Of a stretch of DNA of 64,000 bases, positions 34,812-46,699 are shown in pieces. The notes below the pieces were generated by a model. That model was not told the origin of the DNA. It searched no databases and was given only the letters and a program-made list of their open reading frames with translations. The stretch is from assembly GCA_032871835.1 (NCBI GenBank), contig CM065297.1:63165253-63229252 (forward strand), given 5' to 3'. Position 1 is the stretch's first letter, and the number at the start of each line of letters is the position of its first letter. Source of the stretch: Dipteronia dyeriana (lineage: Eukaryota > Streptophyta > Magnoliopsida > Sapindales > Sapindaceae). Both the position numbers and the translations under genes were made by a program.

Positions 34812-36473
34812 TGTAAGGACCTCAATTAATTTTTGGCTAATTTCACGACAAATTGCATTAGAAATGTTTGTGTAACGTGTAGCATAGGTTCTCCAAGTGT
34901 GGTTTTCTTGAAGACATGCTTTAGGTCATCTCATGAACTTCAAGAGGTAGTTCACTTGTGCTTAATTATTTTTGAAGAGATTTTAGTCGCACACATTCAC
35001 ATCCCATGCATTTGTATTAACATGCATTTGTTGTGTCACACACACATTCACTTATATGCCTTTTTTTTATGCATTTATTTCTTATTGCTCTTGTGTGCAT
35101 TCATCTTTCAATCACTTGCACTTTATTCTTAGTCTAAGTTGTGGTTTTTGTGTGGTGTAATTCATTTCCCGATGTCTGATTGAAAACAATATGCATGCAC
35201 GATGATGTGCCTATCTTAGCGTGAAGAGAGACCTCTTCCTAGTCTTTGTTGCACGGGTCTCTTACCCGCATAGTAACCCTGTACTGATGCCTAGAAGGCC
35301 TCAGGTGTCTTTTGCCCAAGTTATGCATAGGTCCCTTCCCGTGCAGTACTCCGTGCAGTACCCCGTGCACTGAGGATGGATGTCCTCGGGTTATACGCGG
35401 GTCCCTACCCGTGCACTAGACTCGCACAATGTCCTGTTTCAGCCTTTTTTTTTCAAAACGACGTAGTTTCGTTTTAGGGCTTATATATATGTCATATTTT
35501 TCCTCAATTCAGTTTTAGAGCTTCAAAACCTAATTTTAGAGAGAGGAAGATTCTTCTGAGAGAGAAACTCCAAGACTTGTTCTTTAACTCTCAAAATCCA
35601 AATCCATCTTTCATTTAGGAATCAAACATATTCTAGCTTCATCTAGGATGTATTCTTTCATGAGTCTCCTTCTTTAAGTGACTTGGTAAGTAAAGCAAAC
35701 TTCATCTTTCATTAATTGTTCTATCTACTTCATATTTAGTCTTTATTTTGTAATAATTTCAAAATTTATGCTTTAATTGCATATTCACATGAGTTACGAC
35801 TTGATTGGGTTTTGTTTATTGATAGCTTGCATTTAGGACATATTTTCCCTCTAGCTAAACCTCTATGCTTTGCATTTAGATATTGTTGATTAGGACTCAT
35901 TGATTGCATTTATGGTCCTTGCCTTATTATGACAGCTTAGGTTGATTTGGCTTGTTTGATAATTAGGTTGTTAGATTTGCATCTCAGGATCTAATTACGC
36001 ATTTAGTGTCTTGTCTTGCACTCTATTGCATCTAGAGTATTCGTATATTCACTTAGACTTTTTATCTCTTCTTTGAGAGTTAAATCTTGTGACTATGAGG
36101 TGTAGTGCATAAGCAAGTAAATTCTTGCAAAAAAAGTGTGGTTGACAAGCAAAGTGATCAAGAATCAATATAAAGCTTGTTGGGTTGTAGTTGTGGGCTA
36201 GTGATCGAGAATGGTGTTTACTAGAGGTTAACGTTGGTTGTAAACATCATTACAATAGTGAATTTGAGTATCGGAGTGGCTATATGGTTAGCTCGTGGTT
36301 TATCCCTTGTTGAAGGGTTTCCTGGTACAAATCAAGTGTTATTTTATTTCCGTATTTTATACTTCAGTTTGTATGGCTGTTTATGAGATTTATTTTTTTA
36401 ATATCGACTGTTCAAGAATTGGTAATTAACTTGATTAAAACCTATTCATCCCCTTTTTAGGTTGTAGTAAACA
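34812..36473 (+). repeat. 3' LTR of B2
   Basis: It starts TGTAAGGACCTCAATTAATT after the purine tract and ends after CTATTCATCCCC near GTAGTAAACA. A TATA-like TTATATATATG lies at 35481-35491. The interval 35200-35450 has repeated CCCGTGCA-type GC-rich blocks that differ from the same interval of the other B LTRs. Confidence 0.8.
35481..35491 (+). promoter_or_regulatory. TATA-like box in B2 LTR
   Basis: TTATATATATG lies about 670 bases into the LTR, in the same relative place as TATA-like sequences of the other B LTRs. It is probably the core promoter of the element. Confidence 0.5.
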
Positions 36474-36676
36474 CGCGTTTATTTACAGGGTACGGTCATT
36501 TTTTTATTTGTTGTTTTTTTCCGTTTTTGTGTGTAAAAATTTTCCAAATTTTTGTTTTTGTCTTTTCTGTGTTGTAAGTGTAGAGTTGTTGTCGTGTGTG
36601 GCAAATATACTACATTTGGAGCCAATTTTGTACGTTTTGCATCATTGAGTCTAGGCTATTGTAGTAACATAAGCGA
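36474..36676. other. Spacer between two inverted B LTRs
   Basis: About 200 bases, T-rich on the plus strand, with no frame and no primer-binding site. It separates the end of the B2 LTR from the end of the opposed B4 LTR. Confidence 0.5.
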
Positions 36677-37710
36677 TTCTTAACTAACCTTAAGGGGGTT
36701 GAATAGGTTTCAATCTTGTTAATTAATTACCCACTTTTATTGATTAGTCAATATTAAAAATTACTTAAAGATAACAAGAAATCAATCGATAATTTAAAGT
36801 GCGGAAAACAATAAATAACACGACGATTGATTTACATGAGAAACCCTCCAATTGAAAAAAACTCACGGGCTATCCTTCTTGCCACACATGATCCTCAAAT
36901 CCACTATATGTAATTATGTTTACAACCTAGGTTGCTTCTAGTCACACCATTCTCGTTCAATAACCCACCACTACTACCCAGTGGGTCTTTTATAGTGATT
37001 CTTGACAAATTTGTTTGTGCATTGTATACTCATAGTCACAATACTTAACTCTCAAAGAACAGATAAACAAACTATGTGAATATGTTAAAATATTCAAACA
37101 TGTAAATAATGCTAGGCTAAACTAAATGCTTATCTAGAAATTTAATGATGGCAACAAACAACATTCCTAGATATCAATATGCCTAAGTGAATGCTCATAA
37201 AGACCTTACAAGATAAAGATGTGAAAATCTAAAAACTAGTCATTAAATAAAGTCCCATTAACACAAGTTGTCACACAATGTGGCAAGGACAATAAATATG
37301 CAATAAATGAATACAATCAATGAGTCCTAATCAACAATGTATAAATTCAAGACATAGAGACTTGGCTAGATGGCAAATATGTTCTAAATGCAAGCTACCA
37401 AGAAACAAAACCCAATCAAGTCATAACTCATGTGAATGTGCAATTAAAGCAAGAGTTATGCAATATGCAATAAAGGCTAAATCTTGAGTAGATAGAACAA
37501 TTTATGAAAGATGAAGGTTTTTCTACTTACCAAGTCACCTAATGAAGAAGACCAATGATGAAATGATGCATGTCTATGCTTGGATGCTCATGGGGTTGGG
37601 TTTTGAAGAGTTAAAGCTTAATTGAAGCTTTCTCTCTCTGGAATCTCGCTTTCTTTCTCTAGGGTTTCTGTAAATGGGAGAGCTAAGGAACAAAAAGAAG
37701 AGATAATGGC

Positions 37711-37721
37711 CTACTTATAGA
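37711..37721 (-). promoter_or_regulatory. TATA-like box in B4 LTR
   Basis: CTATAAGTAGG on the minus strand matches in position the TATA-like boxes of the other B LTRs. A second copy (TATAAATACC) is present near 40596-40606 in the tandem duplicate. Confidence 0.5.
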
Positions 37722-38147
37722 GGTCCAAAATTAGTTAACATGAAAAGACAATTTTATCCTGTCAGGTGAAATTCGACGACCTCAAACAACGGTTAGGGTG
37801 ATCACTAGTGCAACCGCAGTTTTACACCAGATGTACTGGACAACAAACCGCGACAAACTTTAGTGGTTACCTAATCATCGATCAATCCGCTAAATCCCAC
37901 TGGATTCAAATGGTAACCCATTTGGCAGTCTCCCACATCGTCGTTCCAACCGCCGATCAAAAACCAGACATTCTAGTATCATTCGACGGCCACCCTAACT
38001 GCCAATCACAAACCAAACCTTCTAGTTTTAAAAGGCAGTCCATTCGGTGGTCACTCTAACAGTTGATCATGCCCGCCGAACAAACCAATAAGAGACATCT
38101 TCTGAATTAGTCAAACATGGTGCTAGAAACTAAAGCACACCAACATG

Positions 38148-39917
38148 TAGACCTGGAAAAATTTTAAATGACCCAAACCCAGTCGAAAATAATGGTTGGT
38201 GGGTATAGTTTATTAGATCGAGTTGTTAATGGGTCAACTCATTAAAACACGAAATATAATGGGTCGGTTTTAGGTTCATCCCTAAAAAATCCGTTAATTC
38301 GATAACCCGTTAATATAAAGATTTATTTTAAATTGTGTGTACGAAAGTTATTTAAAAAATCTTTGTATAGTCAAGTTATGGAATTTATAAAAAAAAATCT
38401 CTATAATTATGGTTAGAATATATTTTACTAATTAACCTTTTTTTCAAAAAAAAAAATTAAAAGAGGAAAAATTCCTAAAAATTTTCAATTTCAAAATTAT
38501 TAACCCTAAAACTATAAATTAATTATATCACAATATTACAACTCTAACTTTAAATCTATAAAAAGTAGTAGTATTCAACTCTGGATGTACTAATTAATAA
38601 TTTATTCAGACTGCTATTAATTCAACCCATGAGACTGAGTATGTTATGCTTAATTGAAATTTGAAAGGTACAATTTATTCATAAAGGTATTTGATTTATT
38701 AAGGCCCAGTTTGGCATTGCTTCCCCAGCTGCTTTTGGGGCCAAAAGTGATTCTGGACCTAAGACAGGGTGTTTGGTAAAATCGTTGGGAAGTGCTTTTG
38801 GTCACTTTTAGCTTCTCCCAACTGAGTTTTTGAGAAGCCACAAATACATGCTTTTGGATTTTGGCTTCTGCTTTTAAAAAACGCACTACAATGATATTAA
38901 ATGAAATTGTACTAACTTTCCAACTTTGTCCTTACCTTTAATGAAATTTAACAAAAAAAAATTGGACTTATTTTTTTGTACAAAAAAAAATGTTGCCATA
39001 CTGTATAAAAAAAATAGGATAATTAATTCAATAAAGTAGAATAAAAATGAAATTAAAAAATAAAGTAGAATAAAATAAAGAAATAAAGAAATAAAGAAAT
39101 TGGACTAATTAATTAAATAAAATATAATAAAAAATGGGGCTAATTAATTCAATAAAGTACCATAATTATATAACACTTAACACTAAACACAAATAAATAA
39201 GAAAAATGTAAAGTATAGCACATTAGTACCATGTAGATGTCTATGTCCTTTTAGTAATTTTACACACTCACAACACTCTTTATTTCAGTTTACTAAACAC
39301 ATTGAAATTGCTTTTAGTTCTCACAGCACTTTTGAAAATCAGTTTATCAAACACTCAGCTGATTCTTCCCACAGCAATTTCAAAAGCACTTCTCCCCACA
39401 GCAATTTCAAAAGCACTTCTCCCCACAGCACAGCAATGTCAAACTGGGCCTAACATATGTTAATTCTTCTTTTCTTAATATCTAACATAAATAATTCAAC
39501 CTTTTAGGTCTAAATGAGGATTGAGATTCCCAGTCCCAACATATTGAAGATTCAGGAGGAAGATTTCATTATCAAGTTTTTTATTTTGGAGTTTTTTCCA
39601 TTTTTAAAATTAGGTGTTTCGATAAATTGTTGATTCCTATGGTGGATTGTTTTTTTGAAGTTTTACGTGCCTATGGTTAACTTGATTACATGAGTTTGAT
39701 CATGCTTCAATGTTATTTATTTTTCAACTTTTTAATAAATCTCAAATATAATATTTTATAACAGGCCGGTCGGGTTACCCATTAATTTAAATATGGTTTC
39801 AGGTTTGTATATTTCAACTCATTAAGCTAACGGGTCGTGTTTGGATGGAACAATTTTAACACGACCCAAACACGAAACGATATAGATTCTCAATAATATG
39901 ACCCATTGCCAGGTCTA
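38148..39917. mobile_element. Non-autonomous hAT-like DNA transposon
   Basis: The termini are exact inverted repeats TAGACCTGG and CCAGGTCTA, with further subterminal copies of GGGTCGTGTTTGG-like and GACCCAAAC motifs, a common plant hAT pattern. The flanks CCAACATG (38140-38147) and CCGATGTG (39918-39925) are an 8-bp duplication that has decayed by transitions. The unoccupied site CCAACGTG can be read at 41059-41066 in the tandem copy. The 1770 bp have no transposase frame. About 748 bp of it is a nested MITE. Confidence 0.9.
38703..39450. mobile_element. Tourist-like MITE nested in the hAT element
   Basis: The ends are GGCCCAGTTTGGCATTGC and the inverted GCAATGTCAAACTGGGCC. The flanking TAA at 38700-38702 and 39451-39453 is the 3-bp duplication expected of PIF/Harbinger (Tourist) elements. 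There is no frame. A 28-bp tandem repeat containing CAGCAATTTCAAAAGCACTT lies near its right end at about 39372-39428. Confidence 0.88.
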
Positions 39918-40263
39918 CCGATGTGCACGGATGTTTCAGATCAAACACAGGGAACTGAATTACAATGCACAAAGCCACACTTAGAGCTGACAACAAGGTG
40001 TATGTGTGAGATGTCTAAAGAAAACACACATATAAGAAATGACACACAAATACTAGATGACTAAAGCATGCTTGAGTTGTGAGTGTGTGCAACTAAATCT
40101 TTTTAAGAGGTTAAGAATAAGTGAACTACCTCTCATGAAGCTCTTTAGGATCCTGGAAGCTTGATGATGATGAATCACAATTGGAGACATAAGCTACCAA
40201 TTACAAATAATCTCAATGTGGTTTGTCATGAAATAAGTCAACCACAAAATAGAGGTCCTTACA

Positions 40264-40551
40264 GTAGGGATGGGCTTGGAGGCTCAATAGAGAGGGGAGG
40301 ATCCCCCCACCCCAACCCCCATCCTTCAACCCTTCCCATACCACTTTCCCCAAACCCCATTTGGGGAGACTAAGAGTGGGAGCATTTTAAGGGAAGGATC
40401 CCCCTCCCCCACACCAAACCCTATTTCCCCAATTTATTTTCATTTTCAATTCTAAAATTTCAATTTCCAATCCAAAAGTTGGAATTCAAAATTTGGAATC
40501 TGGTCGTTCCATTCTCTAGTTTGACACTGTTAAAATATTCAATCCAAATCT
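40264..40551. repeat. Flank copy 1 of a tandem duplication
   Basis: GC-rich (C-tracts on the plus strand), then A/T-rich, with no credible frame. It is repeated at 41404-41696 with moderate divergence, including the shared CCCTATTTCCCCAATTTATTTTC.. region. It was the original flank of the B4 LTR before duplication. Confidence 0.75.
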
Positions 40552-41403
40552 CACTAGGGTTTCTATAAACAGGAAAGCTAAGGAAGAAGAAGAGATAATG
40601 GGGTATTTATAGAGGCCCAAAATGAGTTGACGTGAAAAACTAATTTTGTCTTGTCAGGAGCAATGCAGCAGCCTCAAATGGCGGTCAAAGTGGGCGTCAT
40701 TAAAACCATCATTTTACACCAAACGTACTCATCAACAAATGGTGGCCAACTTTGACAGTTACCTAACCGCCGATCAGTCCGTCGAATCCTACTGGATTCA
40801 AACAGTGCCCCATTCGGTGGTCTTCCAAACATTCGTTCCAACCGTCAATTGAATGCTACACATTCTAATATTTTTTTACATTCCATTCTAATATCATTTT
40901 ACATTCCATTCGGCGGTCACCCTAACTGTTGATCATAAACCAGAACTTCGGGTTTCAAACGGTTTGAAGGTCACCCTAACAATCGATCATGATCGCCGAA
41001 CAGCACTTGGAAGAGATATCTTCTAGAGGTCAAACATCACACTAGAAACTCAAGCACACCAACGTGAAAGCACAGACGTTTCCTACCAAACATCGAGACA
41101 CAAATTACAATGCACAAAGCCACACTTAGAGCTAAAAATAAGGTGCATTTGTGAGATGTGTAAAGAAAACACACACATAAGAAATGACACACAAATACAA
41201 GATGAATAAAGCATGCATAAGTTGTGAGTGTGTACAACTAAACCTCTTCAAGAGGATAAGAATGAGTGAACTACCTCTCTTGAAGGTTTTGGGATATTGG
41301 AAGCTTGATGATGAAGAATCACTATTGGAGACCTAAGCTACCCATTACAATTAATCTCAATATGGTTTGTCATAAAATAAGCCAATTACATAATAGAGGT
41401 CCT
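40552..41403 (-). repeat. Partial B LTR, second copy of the tandem duplication
   Basis: It starts at CTAGGGTTTCTATAAACAGG, equivalent to 37657 in B4, and ends GAGGTCCTTACA at the LTR terminus. It lacks the hAT insertion, so it shows the empty site. The minus-strand frame 41037-41237 is an LTR read-through without family similarity. Confidence 0.8.
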
Positions 41404-41699
41404 TACAGTAGGGGTTGGCGAGGAGGCCTAATAAGGAGGGGGAGGGTCCCTCCACCCCCACCTCCATTCCTCAACCCTTCCCTCACCATCTCCCCTAAAA
41501 CCCATTTGGGTGGACTAGGGGTAGAGGCGTTTGTGGCGAGGTTCACCCTTCCACACCCCAAACCCTATTTCCCCAATTTATTTTCAGTTTCAAATCTAAA
41601 ATTTCAATTCCCAACCCAAACATCGTGATTCAAAATTTAGAATCCAGTCATACTAATCTCTAGGTTGACCCTGTTAAAATATTCAATCCAAAAAATAAT
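41404..41699. repeat. Flank copy 2 of the tandem duplication
   Basis: This repeats 40264-40551. After ATATTCAATCCAAA the two copies part, which marks the duplication end. Confidence 0.75.
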
Positions 41700-42059
41700 C
41701 AAAATATTTGTCTTAAAATATATTATTGGTTTAAATAATACAAAATAAATACAAATACTTCTAGTAGAGTATTACAAAACAAATCAAATTTAAAGTTTAC
41801 ATCTTAGATCAGTACTCATGTACTAAGTACAAACTAGTAACTACTAACTCAAGTTAATATTATAATATAATAGTTTTTTTTAATTGTTAAAACTTTAGAT
41901 ATAAATAAAAATAAAAATAAAAATAATATGTATATATAATATTGGAGGAAATACCCATTTAGGTCTTAAAATCCCGTGGGATCTCGTGGGGGATGGGCCC
42001 TTATGAGGAAACACCCATCTCTAGGCTAGCGTCGTGTTGGTTAAATCTACATTACACAG
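41700..42059. other. AT-rich stretch without recognised content
   Basis: It holds AAAATAAA runs and a short GC-rich patch at about 41970-42000 (CCCGTGGGATCTCGTGGGGG). No gene, LTR or inverted repeat was recognised. Confidence 0.4.
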
Positions 42060-43238
42060 ATTGCACACATCATACACGCTTAACATCTTAGTGAATGAGT
42101 CATTGTGCTTGAGAAGTCTTGATTAATAGTGGAGACTACCCATGTAAATTCCAGTGCCTAAATTGCATCCATGTAGAGGCTAAATTAAATTCCACTCATC
42201 TTGCACATAAATAAACACATAAATAATAGAGCATTATTCCATTGCATTGGTGATTAAAGAACGATCATAAATTAAGATATCACAATTTCGTCTGTATTTT
42301 CTTGTTGATTGTCTCTTTAGAGATGACGTAGGTAATGTGTACTAGCCACCTAAAAAAGGCCTAAACACATCCCATGCCATGTGTGCTTTAATGCCAATTT
42401 TCATATCAAACACATCCCCCACAATTACCAAACACTAAGCCATTTCCCTAGTTTTTGATCATGTTGAGGTAAAATGAAGTAGAATTCAATATAAAGCTCA
42501 AAAATGTGTAATGGTGTGTACTTAGGCAATTTGTTGTAAATTGTGCAAATCAAAGGCTTTAAAACAATCAAAAGTGTTAGAAATAAAGCACTTCAAGCCT
42601 TCAAGCCTTCAAGCCTTCAATCTTCAATCTTCAATATAAAGTTGTTCAAATTAAAGCAATAAAAGTTAGCACAATATGTTCAATTCAAAGAAAATAGCCT
42701 AGACGTTAGGAATTTATATGTGTTAAGTGTATTATAGATCATTAAAGTGTAGAGTTACAATATACGAACACCTTTGTGTGATCTTTAACTTACCATCCCC
42801 AATCCCACTCACTTCACAACAAAAATAATCCATGCCCCATGACTGTAAAAAGAAGTCCTAACTGATCATTAGGAAAAATTAGCTTGAGGTATGGGTGAAT
42901 TTGGTGCTCTATCAAGGTTCTTAATGTCAGATTTCGTTCTTGAGGTCCATTTGCATACATCTTAACGTTCCTCAAATATGAATCATAAATGAGTATATTT
43001 TGAAATTTTATATGCATAAACTATAACCGCATATGTTTGATGCGTGAGCCTAGGTTTTGAGCGGTAAAATGAACAAAAATTTCTAAAGCTTAGGGTTGAA
43101 TAGAATTACAACAATGACTCTTAGGTTTGATGATTTTGTAGATTTTATCGCTTTGATTGTGGAATTATAGTCTGTTATGATGTAGCATCTTGAGCAACAT
43201 AATTCTAGCTTATACTTAGTGGTTTTAGCATGCATGTG
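42060..43238 (+). repeat. Athila 3' region (copy F1)
   Basis: This aligns with the 3' region of F2 over about 50640-51620. Shared blocks include TAGTGGAGACTACC, GCCTAAACACATxCC, ATGCCAATTTT and GCCTAGACGTTAG, in the same order. It has no frame. It runs directly into the LTR at 43239, so this LTR sits where the 3' LTR of a separate Athila copy would be. Confidence 0.7.
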
Positions 43239-44832
43239 TGATCCTTCCAAAATTGTGCTATATTTTTGCCTCAATCCATTTCCTTTGTCTCATTTTCGTT
43301 GTGTTTTGTGCATCTAATGGGTTTTTTTGCAGTGTTTGCATGCATTCGATGTAATTCAAGTGTTGAAGATGAAAAATGAGAGTTTCAGGCACAAAACAAA
43401 TCAAATACGCAGGTACTACGTGAGTCACCTAACCCATACATTTCCATGACTTTACTGGTATGAACCAGTGCATTACCCACGATTCGAAGCCCTCCAAACT
43501 GAGAACTAGCCAGTACTCGGCTATGGACTTGCGTACTACCCGCGGTTCTAGGATCAATAATTCATTAAAAGTGCACAGTGCACGGGTAAGGACCTGTACA
43601 CCACCCACGATCTGATAAGCACCACAAGCCAAAGGTCCGTGAATATCGGTCACATAACGGGTGAGAACCCACTCATATTAGGATCTCTGCCCTTGCACTG
43701 CACCTGAAAATGTCATTTACATCATCTTCCCATTTTTTGAATCCTATATATAGGTACATGTGTTAGGTTAGCCACACGCCTACTTACCTATTTACATCCC
43801 ATTCTCTCTCTCTAGATCTAAGAGTCTTTTCTCTATTTACATCTAAAACCTACACATCATTGTTTTGATTTTCTACTCAACAAAAGCTCTAGGATATTGC
43901 ATTTGAAGTTTCAAGCGAGGAGAATCTCTTCATGTGTTCACTCTCTCTCTTAGTTTCTGCTTTGTAATTTTGAGTAGCTAAATCCCCGCTAAGGAATTAA
44001 TGTGATTCATTTGGGCATTGTAATGAACTCTATCTTTCCTATTAATATATCAAGTTTGTTTCACTCATTGTTTCAATTGATTTAAAAAAATGAATTGGTA
44101 AATGATCGAACATTACTCTCTTTGTTAATTTGTTGAGAAAATATTTGAGTAGAGAATTAGGTATACACTCTACTTGGTTTTCTTTTGCTCAATTGATTAG
44201 AAAGATTAAACAATAGTACACTTCTCAAGTGAAATCTGGACATATTAATCTCAATTTCTATCTAATCTCAAATGGGTAATCAATTATATACAGTCTAGGT
44301 AGATAACTTGTGAGAGATTAAGCACCAATACTATTCACTCTTGATTGGTGACATTATAAAGAGATTAGTTCCTTATTTGATGGATGTGCACTCATGTAAA
44401 ATCACTTGTGGGTGTTCAATAATGTACACTCCAGATTGGGCACCATAAGTGATATACACCCAATTCTATACACTCTAGATTGGTTACAATAGATTGATGT
44501 ACATTCATAGAGTTCTTAATTTGCTCATTGTTTGCATATTGGATCCATCAACTTCTTAGTCTCTTTATTATCCATTTACACATTCATCTTATAGCTTAGT
44601 TGCATTTAATTAGTTTAATCATAGTTTGCATTTTTAGTCTAATTCTAAAACCAAAATCATTTCATTTACTTTTATTCTATTTAGAACTAGAGTTTAATTT
44701 GATCATTGCTAGTCACCTATCTCTGTGGACGATTCCCGATTTGCCAACATTACTTGTTTTCATACATTTGAGAGCAATATGGGGTTTATAATTTTGATTG
44801 ACAAACTATTTTACATATACAAAATGACACTT
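43239..44832 (+). repeat. Athila LTR (5' LTR of F2)
   Basis: It starts TGATCCTTCCAAAATTGTG and ends near AAAATGACA, just before a primer site at 44840. The first 480 bases align with 52137-52625. TATA-like TATATATAGG lies at 43744-43753. The exact inner end (44829-44836) is uncertain. Confidence 0.75.
43744..43753 (+). promoter_or_regulatory. TATA-like box of the Athila LTR
   Basis: CTATATATAGG lies in the middle of the LTR, consistent with a U3 core promoter for the plus-strand element. Confidence 0.5.
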
Positions 44833-44839
44833 GTCAAAG

Positions 44840-44858
44840 TGGTGCCACTGCCAGGGAT
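44840..44858 (+). other. Primer-binding site of F2
   Basis: TGGTGCCACTGCCAGGGAT is a decayed form of the TGGCGCCGTTGCCGGGGAT site typical of Athila elements, usually attributed to tRNA-Asp. Confidence 0.8.
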
Positions 44859-45079
44859 CAGTGTTGTTAGTGGTGATTAAATTTAGCTTTAGTAAGTTTC
44901 TTTATTGTTTAGTTACATTTTAGCTTTTATTTTGTATAGTTGTTATTTTAAGTGGTTTTGCTTGTGTGTGCTTTTGTTGGGATAAATTATCATTTGCATT
45001 TTAGTTTTTTGGTTCTTTGTGATTGTGTTAGGTAGTGTTGTTCATTGCTATTTCAAGCATTTATGGATTATTTTTTGCA

Positions 45080-45980
45080 ATAGTTAGGGTCAAACTAGGT
45101 GTCGTGTGATAACTCATATGATCAAGAGTGGGAAAATGACCAAGTATTTCAAGGGTACTATAATGAGGTCAGATGTATTTTATTTGAAAAAGAGAAGAGA
45201 AATTTCATTAGAATTAATTGTCAGATTAGTCTGAAGTTAGTGTCATCTCAACAAAGGACCATGCATGCTTTGCAAGCATCATAATAACCATATGAGAAGT
45301 GCTTGCACTACCAAGAGAGTTGTGACACTTGTTAACTAGCCAGTGAATCTCTTGAAGAAGAATTAAGAAGCTTCATGCAGTAAACCTAAAAAATGACATA
45401 GAATTTTCAAGATTCATAAAGAGCATCAAGAGAATGCTTGGAAAAGTACCATGTGGGAAAATGACAGAAGAACAAGTGGGATAGATGCCTCCATCAATAG
45501 GCTTGAGGTTCAGATCGGGCAATTGGCAGAAGTGTTACAAAAAATAGGAGAAAGGAAGATTTTCAAGCCAACTAGAACAAGCAAAAGTAGTTCTTAAAAG
45601 TGAACGTGTGTTGGGGGGGAGGGGAAACAAAAAAAGTACTATCGAGAAAAGAGAAGAGATCGAGTACATAAGTAGAAGAAAATGGTGAGAAAGAGTTAGA
45701 AAAGTAAGAAGAGATCGAAGAGACTCAACCAGAATCAAGGCCACAACTCCATAAATTACCTAATTCCTATATTTCGCTGATGCCTTTTCTGAGAAAATTA
45801 AAGAATACCAAGCTTGAGTAGTCACACAAAGAATTTTACGATGTCTTTTTTAAGGTGAGTGTCAATCCACCCTTGTTGAACACCATTCAAAGGATACCTG
45901 ATGATAGGAAGTTCTTAAAGAAGCTTAGCAAATATAAGGGAAGATTTAGACCAATGTAACAAGAAAGATGGAATGAGAAT
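45080..45980 (+). pseudogene. Gag remnant of F2
   Basis: Only pieces are readable: SINRLEVQIGQLAEVLQKIG near 45490-45550, the end-of-gag signature of Athila, and a stretch with LPNSYISLMPFLRKLKNTKL and NPPLLNTIQRIPDDRKFLKKL near 45755-45920, which precedes protease. Most of the capsid part is missing, since under 0.7 kb separates the leader from the gag end. Confidence 0.7.
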
Positions 45981-45989
45981 ATGATGTAG

Positions 45990-46620
45990 CAATTTAGAAG
46001 ACTCTGCCTTAGAAGATGAAAGACCCTAGGAGCTTCATCGTAGATATTACTATTGAAGGAGTTAATCAGGAGAAAGCAATATTGAATTTAAGTGCTAACA
46101 TAAACCTCATCTCGCATATATCTAAAAGAAGTTAGGTCTTACTAATCTTAGGTCTATTACCATGTCTCTTGTGTTAGCTGAATCATCATCAAGTAGTCTA
46201 AAGGGAATTGTGGAGAATGTGTTGATACAAATTAAGAAGTTGATCATCCCGACAGATTTTTGGCTATTGATATGGATGAGGTCTAGGATGAGAAAGATGT
46301 GAAACTTCTTCAAGGTTGACCATTTGTTGCTACAACTAAGGTGGTGATAGACATGGGTGAAGGCAAGTTGACAATGAAGGTGTTGGATGAAATAGTTGAA
46401 TTCAACATTTTTTATTATATCTCATATCCAGTTGGGTCCTACGACTGTAACACTATTGATGGGATAGAGGAAGAGATTATGGAAGCTATTGAAAAGGAAT
46501 TCATTAGGGAAAGGTTTTATGAAGATTTGGGTATTGAAGATAAGGATGAGAGTCTAGAGCAGGATGAAGAAGACTTGGTAAGCAATTCAATTCAGTTGAG
46601 AAGTAAAGAATTAGAGTAAC
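45990..46620 (+). pseudogene. Protease region of F2
   Basis: It reads KDPRSFIVDITIEG near 46020, then ILNLSANINLISHI. In relatives this position has DLGASINLM, so the catalytic Asp and Gly are replaced. Later come FLAIDMDEV and FVATTKVVIDMGEGKLTMKV leading into 46341-46619, which ends in an acidic segment. The fold order is right, but the protease cannot be active. Confidence 0.78.
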
Positions 46621-46699
46621 AAGAGAAGATGTCTCAAAGACTTGAATTGAAGCCACTTCCATCCGAGCTGAAATAAGTTTAACTTGACGAAAAAAAGAA

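Larger units (their letters stand above)
36677..40263 (-). repeat. Family B LTR (B4) with nested DNA transposon
   Basis: Read on the minus strand it begins TGTAAGGACCTCTATTTTG at 40263 and ends in CTATTCAACCCCCTTAAGG near 36690. The LTR is interrupted at 38148-39917 by a hAT element, which leaves about 1.8 kb of LTR. A TATA-like CTATAAGTAGG lies on the minus strand at 37711-37721. No purine tract or primer site adjoins either end, so it is a solo or stranded LTR. Its outer part (37655-40263 less the insertion) was duplicated in tandem together with the flank. Confidence 0.82.

Noticed and set aside
43400..43690. Repeated GGxACCCGC/ACCxCCCACG motifs in the Athila LTR, similar in look to 35220-35440 in the B2 LTR
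   Set aside because: The spacing is irregular and the resemblance between the two families is too short to claim exchange by eye.
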